Positions 36,301 through 48,393 of a DNA stretch of 64,000 bases are shown here, piece after piece (the stretch's first letter is position 1; each line of letters starts with the position of its first letter). This DNA comes from Oenanthe sinensis (lineage: Eukaryota > Streptophyta > Magnoliopsida > Apiales > Apiaceae). The stretch lies in NCBI GenBank assembly GCA_028671895.1, contig CM053799.1, positions 44,765,455-44,829,454 of the forward strand, in the 5' to 3' direction. The translations under genes were made by a program, and so were the position numbers. The notes under the pieces were generated by a model that made no database searches, was not told the DNA's origin, and saw nothing but the letters and a program-made list of their open reading frames with translations.

Positions 36301-39300
36301 ACTTCCTAGCACAGCACTGCAAACTTCTGACAATAAAACAGCAAAAAAAACAAGGAATAACACGGCACTTTTGAATTGCCAATTTAAAGAGCACAGAAGA
36401 CGAGCACTACAAATCAGCAAACTCCCCCATTTAGGCAAGTTGAAATCTTAAAAGGATAAGTTCTATATCAGAACAAAATGAAGGGTTTCCTTTTGCAAGG
36501 GCACCCAACGATCTATAACATGAGCACAACATCACATTACAAAGGCAGCATTTTTGTTTCTTGTGTGTTCTATATTGTATTTGTTGTTTTACAATAAATG
36601 CAAACAATTGTCTGATTTTGAATTTTCTAGATAAGGGTGTCGTTACAAAATATGTCAAAACATTAATTGGTAAATGAGGATCCCATAAAGGGAAAAATGC
36701 TATATCTAATGACAAGATGGGCAAAACCTATTACACATCACCCTAAAGAAGGTTAAGGGAAGGCAATTCCAGCATGTCAAATCATTCAAAGGGATTTCCT
36801 ATATCAAAAAGAAAAACTTTAACTGTGAGATGATACCATAGAGAGGAACCCAGAATCCTTTTTATATAGCTTCAAACAAAAGTATATGTGTTAGGCCATC
36901 TCCAATGGTTAACTCTATATAAATCAACTTTATCTTCAAATATTCATCTTTTCACTTCATATCTCTAATTCTTCTCCAATCATTCCTTCAAATTTTACAT
37001 CAAACCTACTTTATTTCTAGACACAACAATATAATATATAAAGATAGAGATAGAAATAGAAATAGAGATGTAGATATAAAGTTGTGTGATGGTTGGTTAT
37101 AAAATTACTATCTTCAAATAAATAGTGTTGCTTCAAATTTGGAGTTGAATAGTGGATTTCTTTATATTTGAAGATAGAGTAATGGATGGTTTAAGTAAGA
37201 TTACTTCATTTTTGAAGTAAAATATGAAGGAATTGGAGATTTGAAGGCATGATTAGAAATGCCCTTATAGTCATCAGTTGGGGACGATGCGGTAAGTACA
37301 AGTACAACAAATAAAAAGGAACCTGATAATTTCATGTTGAGATGCCAGATTCACCACATAACATTAAATGTAAAAGGTTTGTCTGGTAGATGCCAGATAT
37401 ATATATAAGATGTGGTTAGATCATTATATGCAGCTTCAGAAGCTCGTAAAGCGCAGAATAGCACAAAGGAAGGAGCAGGAAATTCGGAATTAGTTGTAGA
37501 AAGTGCAAATGTTATTCAACCATTACTGGTAGACTGTTTTACAAATTGTCAGTAATGAATCTTTTATTCTTTACTCTTTTTCCCAAACTCCAACCACCAA
37601 CTCTTTTAATTCACTATATGAAATTTTTAAGTGATCCCATAAGTTATCCCCTGCCAGTCTATTTATTCTCATGTACGGTCACTATGAATCAAAGGTTATT
37701 ACAGAGAAACTTGGATGTATAACTTGGGAGACAATATGTAATGAACTTAACATAATAATATACATGATGTCATCTTTCCAAGTGCAATATACTAGTCCTC
37801 CATGTAAAGATCGCCTTAAGTACAAACAATAGCTCAAATGTACTGATGTACAAACTTAGAGGACATACAATACATAAAGAAGAAAAGAGTACATCATTGG
37901 ACCATTAGCTTAGAACATCAAAGTATGAACTAAATACAAAAACTGCCAACTTTCACCGAGTAAAGATGCCTAAAACAAATCAAGACTTGAAAGCATAATT
38001 ATAAAGCACTAAAAATTGACAATACTCACTTCTTTGGTTTAACAACTGGAGTATCAGTTCCATCCCAAACAAAGAGAATATGCTCATCTTTTGTAACCTC
38101 ACATATATGAAGAACCTAGCCTCATTGAAGAAACAAACGAAATATCCTGATTTGAATAAAGGGCCATACTGAATAATATCATCAACATCAATGACTAAAC
38201 GTACACTGAATCTAGATTCTTTCAATTAATATCGGCTAATATTTGTCTTAGGATGTAGATTCAAAAGACGATATTAGATTACCTTGCATACCAAGTTGAA
38301 ATGTTCATTCTCCCGGATGTCTTTCAGTGACAATGAATCATCTACCCCTATCAAGAACATACATCATCTGATAAGGAGACAGTTATCGGAAGCTGAGCAT
38401 TACTCAAAAAAATTAATCTAGCAAAACCTTTCATTTGTCAAATACTCAAATTGACAGCTCACATGAAATAGTAAACCTTTCAAATAATAATGAAGAATGT
38501 TATAGGTTTTTTCTATTATCATTAAATCCAACATACATCCCCTTTTCTCTAATAATATTAAACTTGTACTAGTATGATTTGGCCCGAGAAATGATATCGG
38601 GCGTTGAATCTTTATAGTATGCAGAAAAATGAAACTGTTCATAACATATTAATTCTTAAACTCGCCTAATTTATTATATGCTTTACAAGATGTGTGTCCG
38701 TGTGTAAGGAGCCACAATTATATTTAAAACAATCAAATTCGAGTAACATGTTCAAACCGAAGCACTATTAATTCCTTAAAATTAAAATCAACGTAACCTA
38801 ATTAAAAAAAATTCGAAGGATATCAATGTGCCAAAACTATACATTCAACCATGGTTATTATGGTGCCAAGTCGTTTGAATATAAAAACAACTCGTAACAC
38901 TTTGAGACTTCACTCTTGACTCGATCATTCAACCATGGTTATTATGGCGCCAAAACTAGTCGACAACTTATTCATATACATATATTTACTAGATTTAAAA
39001 AATAATATTGCTAAACATACAAATTTCACAATTTAAATCAAAAGTAATAGAGTAATAAGTTCAAATTAAGCATATTTACTACATAATAACATGTAAATAC
39101 CAAATATTAAATATGTCCAAGCAAATAAAAACATTAGTATTAATGAAAATCAAGCAAAGTAATCCATATCAATATTAAGTTCATCTCTATCCCCTTGTGT
39201 ATTGTCATTAATCGAATCATGTTATTGTACACCATAATCATGGTTATCACAGTGCCAAGTCGGGCATCGAAAAACAGGCACTCAAAAGCCTCGGCGCCCG

Positions 39301-42300
39301 AGTACCTTCATGTCGATTGACGACTAGTCATCTTCGTGATAACAATGCATTCAAATTTTAAAAAATTGTACTCTAGATTCAAAAAATAAAATAAACCAAA
39401 AATTAGCTATAGCAAAATAGAAATGCTAGAGCTTCCAAAAGCTAAGTTGTCACTTTGTTAAATTATATATATACATATATAGGGTTGCACTCCATAAAGA
39501 CCCTTATATAAAGAACACGGAAGAACACCATCAAAACAATTTTTTTTATGAGAAATGGATTGTTAAGATTAGAATAATAAAATTGAACTACAATAAACCC
39601 TAACATATTGAATCTAACATGAAATCTTAACTAAATTTTAAAAATCAAATTTAAATAGAATCCAACATAGAATCCTATATACATTTTGTAAAAATGAAAT
39701 TTACACATAATCATGTTATGATTTTTTGTTAATCTCATGTTAGAATCTATTTTTATTCATAACAAAACATAATTGATGTTAAACTTAGAATCTAAATGAG
39801 TTTTTATGTAAGATTCTAAAGTATTTTTTCTTGTTCTTTATACAAATAAGGGTGTTCTTTATGGAGCAATGGCCTACATATATATATGCATTTATTCTAG
39901 AGAGAACCCTCTTATATATATAAGACTACCGGAGAAAACCTTTTGATTCTAATATATAATCTTATCAATAATTCTTAAACTAACCATATTTATGTTTTAC
40001 AAGATACAAAATTTTATTCTAATATAAATAACTAACAATACATAACCTTCACAAAAAAATAATACTTAAAAATTAAGTGAAAAATCTAATATTTAATTTG
40101 ATTCTACTGTAGAATCGTTTTGGATGATTTGATTCTACTATAGAATCATTTTAGATTATTATGAGTGATTTTCAATAATTATTCAAAGAAAAAAGTTGTG
40201 TAACTTGATATCTGATTTGTTTATACTTGTATTTGATGAATAATAATAAACTCCACTTTTTACTATTTGAACTCCATTTTTGACATGTATATTAAATAAC
40301 TACCTATAACTATCATGCAACTCTGAGACTCTCTCCCATATTATAGGTAATTATGCAATCTACAAGTCAAAATGGAGCTTAATTAGAAAGTAAAAGATAG
40401 AGCTTATTCATCAATTCCCAATATTTATAATACTAAATTTCAACCTATTTGTAGCACGGGTACAAAAAATTAAAATGCTTAACACAAAGCATCATCAAAT
40501 ATAGTGCAAGCCATAAAGATTCTAAATTTGACTCCAAAAGTATCAACCCTGCCAAATATAAACTATTAATGACAGTGATGTAAAGCTAATCAGAACTATG
40601 ACATAAATCTTCTTTAAGTCCACCCCTTTCTGTTCACGTGATACAAAGAGTTCACTCGAAGGCCGATGGGTAGCCATTAAAGAAAGTTTATGTTGGATAT
40701 TTTAGTTTCACCTCAAAGCAAGGGTCGATACATTTACATCAAAGATATAAGTCTTATTCTTTCATTTTGTTTGTAAGGAATCGGTGCAAACCCGTGTGTT
40801 CTTTTTTTAAGGCATAAACAATGTCAACTAAAAATGTAAAATATAAATATATCAACAATTAATAAATAATTTACAATATACTATAATTAACATAAAATGA
40901 TCATATATGCATGGACATATAATTGCTTTTAAAAAAATGATAAAAATAAAACATACAAATTTTAATAAATTATAAATTTAGAAAGTATCAATGACAGACA
41001 TAATATAAGCTAGCACGAGATGTAAGCTAGTTTAATATGAAAGAGATCAAGGTGGTTATATTTAAACATATATTAAAAAATCATGAAATTTATTTCTCCT
41101 TTGTTGATCTAGTTAGGTTCCCTTTGAGGGTATTGTAAAGCATATTTGGTCAGTATCCCCACTCCTAATGAATTTAAAATAAATATTTTTGATTAGTTGC
41201 ATTTCTCTTCTTGCGTGATAACTGAAATGATTATAATTACTAAAACATAATTATAAATTGATTTTAAAAAGTAAACTTTTATTACTACAATCATTTGCAT
41301 AGTATAATAGAATCTAAATTAGAAACCTTAATTATAGATAATATAACTCTAGCCGATATAACACTAAAAATAAAATTTTAAAATACAAATTATCAAACAC
41401 ATGTAAACAAAACTCAAGTTAATATGTAACTTACAAAGAAGAAAAACCGAAAAAGAAACAAAACATAATAAAAACTACATTAAATAAAACCGAAAACATA
41501 ACCCACACAAATAAAACTCATGAGTATCCGACAAAAAAACAATTAACAAAACAAACCTAAAAATATATATATTCAAATATTGATATTTAAATAAAATGTC
41601 ATTTATTAACACAACTTTTGAAAATATTTATTCTAGCTAACTAAATAAACAAAATGCAATTTAAAATCTGGAGTTTGAAAAACAAATAAACATTCATATA
41701 CATATGATTCCATCAATACATCAAATAACTGATCCAAATTCACATCACATTATTTGGAGTCAATCAATAATAATCATGTTTGGAGTCATGGTGGGATTAA
41801 AATTAGATGAAAGGTAGATTTAACTTTCATTAGAAAGTAGGATAAAGTAAAGGCTAGTATCCAACACGGTTTATATATTATATACACACACATTACGTCA
41901 TTACATAATAGATATATTTTCATAAATTTGAACGGAAAAAATAAAATACTAGATAGAAAAACTAAAATAATTATTAAGCTTAGATGTATATAGTGTAAGC
42001 TTAGATGTATATAGTGTAACTATTGTCTTACAAAGCCGGAAAATCTGGTATTTTCTCGGCCAATTTTCTGCCAGAAAATGGACAAAATAGTAGATAAAAC
42101 AAGCAACTCACTATAAATTTCTATTATATATCTACATTACAAACACAGACATTTTGATGCAAAAGTAACATTCTAATATAAAGTAAAATTTAGTTCACAT
42201 TTCCGTTGATAAGCAAAAGTTACATTCTTAATGATTTTTAACCAAAAGAAACAAACAAAATATATGTTAGGGTCGTCATTTATATTTGTGCAGAATATCT

Positions 42301-45300
42301 CTAAACACGGAGAAAGACCAACCAATGAGTTTATGAGATGAATCAGCATCTACTTAATATAAGCTTTAGAGGGACTAGTTAGAATGTTAGCTTAAATAAT
42401 AAATGTATGTGAAGACTATAAATTTCTCTAAATGTTAGAGCCTGCCTAATATAAGCTTTAGAGGGACTAGTTAGAATGTTAGCTTAAATAATAAATGTAT
42501 GTCAAGACTATAAATCTCTACAGTGTATATATATATATATATACACATACCTGAATCAAGCTGGTTATCACCTAACCACTGTCTTAACCCTGCTATGAAC
42601 TTCTTGTCCTGCTCTCTACCACGAAATTTTGATGAAACTTGATACGGAACAAATTTTGAACCTTGTTTTCCTTCGTACAAAGCAAATGATGAATATTTCT
42701 TGTTAAATTGAGCATATACCTCCGAATTATGAATTTTCATCTGCACAGAAACAGGTAAACTAGATAAAATTTAGTAAAATACATTCACATGAAAAACTTT
42801 AAAATTGGATCATAAATAGGGAACATTTAGATTTTAGAGCCCGCTTGGGCTTCCCTTACAACAAGTTACTTGCACTTAAACTCACAAGTCGTTATCTTTT
42901 TGAATAATTTTAATGATAATGTAAATATCTTAACTTATAATAAAATTAAATAACAATAATACTAGAAGAAACATATAGTGATGAAAGTACTCTGCTTCTC
43001 AAGTCAAACTACAAATTCCAACAAGTGCTGACAAATAAGTAACTTTGACTAATTTTCCCAAAAAAAACTCATTTATAACTTAAAGCTTATAAGTGGATTT
43101 CACTATTTGTAATCCCAAACACACACCTTCCTACTACCTCTATATGCGCTTTATCAAAAAAAAACTGTATCGCAGGTGGAAGAGTTGAAACCATATACGA
43201 GAAAAAAATTACATTTTCAATTATTGTTAACTTTGTAAGTTGCAACTACTTGTGCTAAACATAGGATGTAATCTTTGCATAACATAGATATCAGCATGCA
43301 AAACTATGTTCAAGTATGGCACCAGAAAAAATGTGCCTTTAGTATGACTTGACATCTAGGAAGCGGAAACACTTCCCTCACGCACCCCTTCTTGGGGATT
43401 CTTTGATTCTCGGGGATTCTTGGAGATTCTTGTTGGTTAATTAATTAAGTAATTAGTCAATTAAACACTTCATAATGCATCACTTGTGTTCTGAAGTAAT
43501 TATTATATTAATAATTAAGGATAATAAACTTATTTATATGACAATTTAGTTTAATTTCAATACTACTCTTGAAATATATATATAATATATATTTAAAATA
43601 ATTTAAAATTTGCCGAATCCCCCTGTACCCGTATCCTCATATTTTTTGATTTGTCGAATTCTCGTATCCTCGTATCACGCACCCCCGCACCAGCACTCAT
43701 GCTTCTTAGCTTGACATCAATCATAGCAAGTAAATGTGTTCTGTCTCTCTAACTTTGAAACAAAAAGGTTTTTAACTTTTGTTGTGCAATTGTATTAATA
43801 AAATCTGTTGTGCATTAAATTTCGTTGACCAAAGAAAAAGTTGTCTAAAAGTCTAGTGTATTACTATATTTATATATATATATGAATTTACTATGCTAAA
43901 CCTTTCCTTCATATGTTACATGCATGTCTTATGTTGCCCTGAAGAATCTAAAGAATCTGTCACCATGATAGTCATCATCTAAGGTCTCAAAGGTAATTAT
44001 CACTCAAGTTTGAATAGATTCTTAAACCTTACAACTCAGTACGAGGAGTTCCATTTTTTTGTATTATACAACCCACAGAGGCATAGACATTTGTCCTAAT
44101 TCTTACATATTAAAAAATAATATTATATAAACTACAGAAATATTATCATGAATAAAATATATTTGCCCGCGAATATAATCAAGCTTCATTTGAGTTTTTA
44201 AAATAATAAAATGTCTAAAACCCGTATTCAGTATTCAATCGGTAATTAAATACGAGGAAATAAAGTATTTTCTTATCAAATGATTTCTAAAAACAACTCC
44301 TGAAATTGTTTTAGGCATAAAACAAAGCCTAGGATGTCAAAAGAAAACAGACCAAATACTTGCCAGAACAATGTAGTCACTCATTTTAGCTCTTAAAATT
44401 TAAGAACTCAAACCAGTACAAAGTTATATATACTTGAGAAAATACACAAACTTCCTATAGCAAAGGTTGGCTAAATCAAGTTAGTCAGTAACTAAAGGTA
44501 CAACAAAAAGACATCTCGCATACTAGCTATCATCTCTCTACATCTTTAATAATATAAGACATAAATATATGGAGAGGGAAAATCAAGTATAGAAAATATG
44601 CAAACAAATTCCCCTGTCAACTCTGCAATAAGTCATATTTGTTCGACACACACACACATGAAAAATATACCCACAGAACTATAATTATACATTTCTGATA
44701 GCAACATTAATTTTATTATATGCAAACTAATGTAATTGGGATATTACCGTAACGTTTTCTTGCAATTAACATTAAACTGTCAGCAACATATTACACTATT
44801 CTATGATGAACAGCTACAATTTATGCATTGTAATGCCACATCAAGAAAAAGCGTTGAAATAAGGTATCAAAGTGGATATCTAGAATAAGGAGACTGTGGG
44901 GAAGAAGAATTACAATACCAAAATGTTTGAAAGCAGAATGATATCACCATTGCACTCAACTTGCGGGAGATTTTCCATATTTTCAACAAAAAATTTAACA
45001 GGAATCCCAGGACTTAGACGCGATTCATCGACAATATCAAGAGCACAATAGTAATCTGCGAAGAAAGAGCTAAAGAATGATAATATGGTAAAGAAAAAAT
45101 TAAAGTGAAAGCTTAATGACTGGGACAGTACACACAAAGATGCCTTGGAAAACTGAAAAGAACGTACTATTAACGTGATGTTTCGGACAAGGACTCCCCC
45201 CCCCCCAAGTAAAGATAAGAACATCCTTGATTTGTCACTCTTCCAAAAGAATGACACTAACATCTAGTTCGCTGCAATATGAGTGAAGGGGTTCCCTCTG

Positions 45301-48300
45301 GAAACTAAGAACGGGCACACTATCTAATCAAACAAGATGCTAGACAATATGAAGTTTGACGTCATTCACATACTTGCATAAATAAAATTCAGACTTCATT
45401 ATCTTCAAAAGCCTCTGCTAATTATAGTCCTCTGCCAAAGTACAAAAATAATTATAAAAAACTCCAAACTACTCAAATATATAACAAGAGCCACTGACTA
45501 ATTTGTCTTGTGTAATATTAACACCTCAAAGAAAGCGTAAAGTGCGTTAATATGTCAGGAGTGGCCTGTATTAGAAATTAGCAATAGTACCTGGTAGTAG
45601 TAACCTGGATTACTACGTAATCATAGGAGTATTTGAGTATTGAGGTGCAATGGCATTGGTGTCATTTCAGAAGTAGTTACAAATCAATTGAGTCTATAAA
45701 TGAGAACAAGTAGCTGCAATTTCTATTATGCTTTATATGAAAATAGATTTGTTCTACCAAACTCTTTCTCTCTCTTTTTCTAACTGAAACACTCTCTCTT
45801 TCTCAGATTTCTTTCTCTAGAAGCTATCTTCTCTATCTCTCCCTGCTATCTCATTAACTTTCTCTGCTATTTCTGTCTCTCTCTGCTCTAATTCTCTCTA
45901 TTTCACTGTTATTGACTGCATCTACATGCCTAAATTACAGAAAACCCCAAGAATATATAAAATCTCATCTCAGGAACTTAAAATTCTTGACATAATAATA
46001 CACATATTTCTTACAATTCATCAAGTGTCATTCATCACGTGTTCCTTACATCCTGAAAGCTCATGTTTACCCTTAGAGCACAAGCCCGTGATTTTATTGC
46101 AAATCACTAAGTAAAACTACAGCTTACAGAAAAACCCCAACCATGTGCTATAATAAGATGCAAACAATAAGCCAGTAAGCAACAAAATAATATTTCACAA
46201 GGATGAACTCTGTGTAGCCACCAAGACACAATCATGATACACCTGGTATGTGATTATGAGGCTATTGCATGCACCAATTGGTTTATCAAACCATCCATAG
46301 CATAATTTTATGTGTGGTTCTTTAAAATCCAATACCATAAAAACAAATATCAACAAACCATTACAAGTCATCGATAGTACATAATTCATATGATTCAACG
46401 ACAAATTTCCTCAGAGTTGCGCTTTTTAACAGTCACCATGAAAACACTGTAATTATGAGAATTATCATAGCAAGGTAAAAGAGAAACTTTATAGCACCTA
46501 TACATTGCTTCAGAGAGGAACCGCCTACAAAATTCTCTTATAGGATCTATACACATACACAATAACATAATACTCTATTAGAAGTTATAAATTAATATAA
46601 GCAAATGAAATTTGTCAATTTCCATAGAGTGGTGACCTGCGCATGCATCTAGACCTATAGTATAAGGCTAGAAGCATCATTACAGAACACATGAATATAC
46701 TGTAGAATAAAAAATATTTTTGTCCCAAACTTAACTATTTAACTTATCACCTTTTTAATACATTCCATAGAGAATCAATAATCCCATAGTAAATGTTGGA
46801 TTAAGTAATCCCCTCAACAGAACCAAAAAGTGGTGAAAATGGGTCTACTACGGCCTACGGGATTATGTAGATGATGAAGTCTGATATTAAATGACTCCTT
46901 ATCATGCAAAAATCTTTATTATCAAAAATTAAAAAGCATATATACAACTGTCTCCCAAGTTTGATCTTGTAAGACAAACATAATATAAGAAGAGATAGAG
47001 TGTCTCAGTATAACCTTTGGAAGCAGATCATCGATCTACAACCAACACTATGGAAAAAAACAATAAGTCCAGCCTTTTTATCCTCATTGCCAGTCCAGAA
47101 ACAAAGTTAAATAAAATCTAGATTGATTTACAAAAAAAAACCATAGTAAAATTTGGATTTAATAGCCCTCTGAAATGAACCAAAAAGTGATGAAAAATTG
47201 GTCTACAGGATTATGTAGATGACAGAGTCTGGGATTAAATAACTCCTTATCATGCAAAAATCTTTAAATTAAAAATTTTAATATATATATATATAGCCGT
47301 CTCCGAAGTTTGATCTAAAAGACAAACATAACGTAAAAAGATATATAAAGCAGTGGCTCAGTATAACCTTTAGAAGTGGATCATCAATCTACTACCAACA
47401 ATATGGAAAGCAGCTGTAAGTCCGGCCTTTTTTATCTTCATTGCCACTAACGAAACAAAGTGAAAACAAATCTAGAGTCTATAGTGATTTACAAAAACAC
47501 CAACTCAAGAATAATATTTAATGAAATAGTCTCAACGCCATATAAATACATAATTATATATACACATGATGCACCTATGGATTTAAGTAAGAGAATGCAA
47601 TACTGTATATGCTATAATCACCCCAAGGCAAACATTACATTCACCTAACACACACACATACATACATACATATATACACACACACATATATATAGGCAAG
47701 TGCTCAAATCAAAATCAAATTGAATGAGAACCGTAGAACCAAAAAAATTTACCAAATTCACAAATACAAATCACCAAATTGTTCGTGATTTGTTAAAAAT
47801 ATTTTGGTGATTTGCATTAGTTCTCATTTTAAATCGGTTTTCACCGGAGCATGACACTATACAGCTAAGACAAATCAATAAATCAACAATGCTGGGTAAA
47901 ATAATTTTTTTAAAAAAAAACAAACAGGCATCATCCAAGTTTGATAATCTTTCAAAACAAACAGAACCTAAGAATACGAATACGCATGAAACCTAGAAAT
48001 TAAAGAGTGACTCAGTATAACCTTTGGAAATAATCATCAATCTACTACCAATAACATGGAAAGCAGCTGTAAGTCCGGCCTTTTTATCCTCATCGCCCCA
48101 TCGAAAAAACCTAATTAAATACCCTCACTACTAATCTACAAATACATACTTACACACAAGTACCCCTCCTTCAATTTTAAACACGTACGATATCGATAAT
48201 ATACTATTATTAAAGCCGAAACATTAAAAGTTGATCGCGAAAAAAAGCGAGAAGATATACCAGTGCCTCTGGATTTCTTGGGAATGCTTATGTCGATAAC

Positions 48301-48393
48301 AATGCCAATAAGATTAACTCTCTGATTAATTGCAACAAGAGCGTCTGCTATTGGAAGAAATTTGTAGTCGTCGACTCTCCCTTTGTTCCCCAT
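30306..48393 (-). CDS. POT1: POT1, Protection of Telomeres 1 (10 exons, 467 aa)
   Basis: Exons: 48261-48393, 44919-45055, 42551-42740, 38283-38347, 38030-38115, 35299-35580, 34910-34986, 34696-34754, 30940-31092, 30306-30527. All junctions are GT-AG, every phase agrees, and the sum is 1,404 bp. The first OB fold (about residues 8-145) has DYKFLPIADALVAINQRVNL, YYCALDIVDES and DIILLSNI, the typical Telo_bind pattern. Exons 4-6 hold the second OB fold (FVWDGTDTP; TVLRVYIDSG; GRWVKIMKMKCE). Exons 9-10 carry the conserved C-terminus (CVVRVIDVYPW; DILTRKRNMLLGI; DAPWVQCCIKSYY; YQIFGTRLV). POT1 binds telomeric single-stranded DNA or, in some plants, telomerase; plant POT1 proteins differ in this. 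Length equals what I remember for Arabidopsis POT1a. Introns of 2-4 kb are loaded with transposons, yet the frame is intact. Whether it is the only POT1 copy cannot be seen here. Confidence 0.95.
31745..32103. repeat. Solo LTR 3 (Copia-like) in POT1 intron 8
   Basis: Ends TGTTAG...CTGACA, 359 bp, flanked by target duplication TATAT (31740-31744 and 32104-32108). It has CTATATATAGG (TATA-like, about 31829), AATATAGAACTTGTTC and a CT-rich second half. It shares order and words with solo LTR 4 in intron 1, so both come from one family. Confidence 0.85.
32104..33203 (-). other. POT1 intron 8, middle part
   Basis: Intronic DNA with no coding frame. About 32260-32350 contains GGGTTCGGGT and GGGTAACCCG words typical of degenerate plant repeats. 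Confidence 0.4.
33204..33353. repeat. 150-bp foldback (MITE-like hairpin) in POT1 intron 8
   Basis: The first ~72 bases (GGAGACCGGTTTTTTATTG, then AGAGATCATATATGTA) are matched in reverse complement by the last ~72 bases (GGAGACCGTCTTTTTATTG, then GAGATCATATATGTAC). This gives a near-complete stem with a very small loop. It has no coding capacity. (TA)n follows directly at 33353-33378. No target duplication is clear. Confidence 0.85.
33629..34186. mobile_element. Long-TIR non-autonomous element (MULE-like) in POT1 intron 8
   Basis: The left arm is AGAGTAAATTGTAATGTGC...CCCCTAACTTT. The right arm read on the minus strand is AGAGTAAATTGCAGTTTAC...CCCCTAGCTTT. The inverted similarity extends about 100 bp inwards (AAATGCAATTTT, GTTTCACA). 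The total is 558 bp with no frame. Long inverted repeats suggest Mutator-like; a clean 9-bp target duplication was not found. Confidence 0.75.
35863..36150. repeat. Tandem repeat, 2 x ~145 bp, in POT1 intron 5
   Basis: Copies start at 35863 and 36008. They share GTTAAATTCTGAATGTTTAT, AGTCATAGGATATCAAATAC and CCCATCTTCCCTTTCCT, with about 10% difference. Confidence 0.92.
36894..37264. mobile_element. Tourist-like (Harbinger) MITE in POT1 intron 5
   Basis: The left end GGCCATCTCCAATGG and right end AGAAATGCCC are weak inverted repeats. They are flanked by TTA target duplications (36891-36893 and 37265-37267). Inner arms also pair (TCTCCAATC...CTTCAAA with its complement). Length is 371 bp and no frame is present. 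The terminus resembles the Harbinger element in the kinase intron. Confidence 0.75.
39482..39874. mobile_element. MITE in POT1 intron 3
   Basis: The left arm is GGGTTGCACTCCATAAAGA...CCCTTATATAAAGAAC. The right arm on the minus strand is GGCCATTGCTCCATAAAGAA...CCCTTATTTGTATAAAGAAC. About 40 bp of imperfect inverted repeat enclose 390 bp of A+T-rich DNA with ATAGAATCTAACATG-type words. The superfamily is uncertain; a TA or ATATA target is possible. Confidence 0.75.
42355..42528. repeat. Tandem repeat, 2 x 92 bp, beside POT1 exon 3
   Basis: Copies start at 42355 and 42447 and share TAATATAAGCTTTAGAGGG and TAGCTTAAATAATAAATG nearly perfectly. Confidence 0.93.
42525..42548. repeat. (TA)n microsatellite in the 5' splice-site region of POT1 intron 3
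   Basis: On the sense strand the donor reads GTATGTGTATATATATATAT, so the TA run starts within ten bases of the splice site. Confidence 0.95.
42741..44918 (-). other. POT1 intron 2 (2.2 kb)
   Basis: A+T-rich with no exon-like frame. About 43340-43700 holds CACTTCCCTCACGCACCCC and, 320 bp on, ATCACGCACCCCCGCACC with GGGGATTCTT words between, the look of a decayed non-autonomous repeat. The ends are not defined. Confidence 0.5.
45553..45992. repeat. Solo LTR 4 (Copia-like) in POT1 intron 1
   Basis: Ends TGTCAGG...TTGACA, 440 bp, flanked by target duplication TAATA (45548-45552 and 45993-45997). It has TCTATAAATGAG (TATA-like), AAATAGATTTGTTCTACCAAA and a CT-rich half, colinear with solo LTR 3 in intron 8. 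Confidence 0.87.
46791..48110. repeat. Degenerate ~353-bp tandem repeat in POT1 intron 1
   Basis: Two nearly complete units (about 46791-47150 and 47151-47480) and a third partial one (about 47930-48110) share CTCAGTATAACCTTTGGAAG, TCATCAATCTACTACCAA and AGCAGCTGTAAGTCCGGCC. The marker CTCAGTATAACC occurs at about 47004, 47357 and 48011. A MITE-like insert separates units two and three. Confidence 0.9.
47693..47865. mobile_element. Small MITE-like inverted repeat in POT1 intron 1
   Basis: The left end GGCAAGTGCTCAAATC...TGAGAACC pairs with a right end whose complement reads GTCATGCTCCGGTGAAAACC...TGAGAACT. Inner arms (ATTTGGTGATTT and CACCAAAT) also pair. About 170 bp with no frame. The boundaries are approximate. 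Confidence 0.6.

Larger units (their letters stand above)
38348..42550 (-). other. POT1 intron 3 (4.2 kb)
   Basis: The largest intron. It contains a MITE (39482-39874), a direct repeat with CAACCATGGTTATTATGG (38848 and 38930), a related word at about 39238, a 92-bp tandem repeat (42355-42528) and long A+T-rich stretches. No exon-like frame was found between 40000 and 42000. Confidence 0.6.

Noticed and set aside
42355..42528. CRISPR-like direct repeats
   Set aside because: Two-copy tandem repeats with no spacers in a plant intron; not a CRISPR array. The same applies to the other local tandem repeats.
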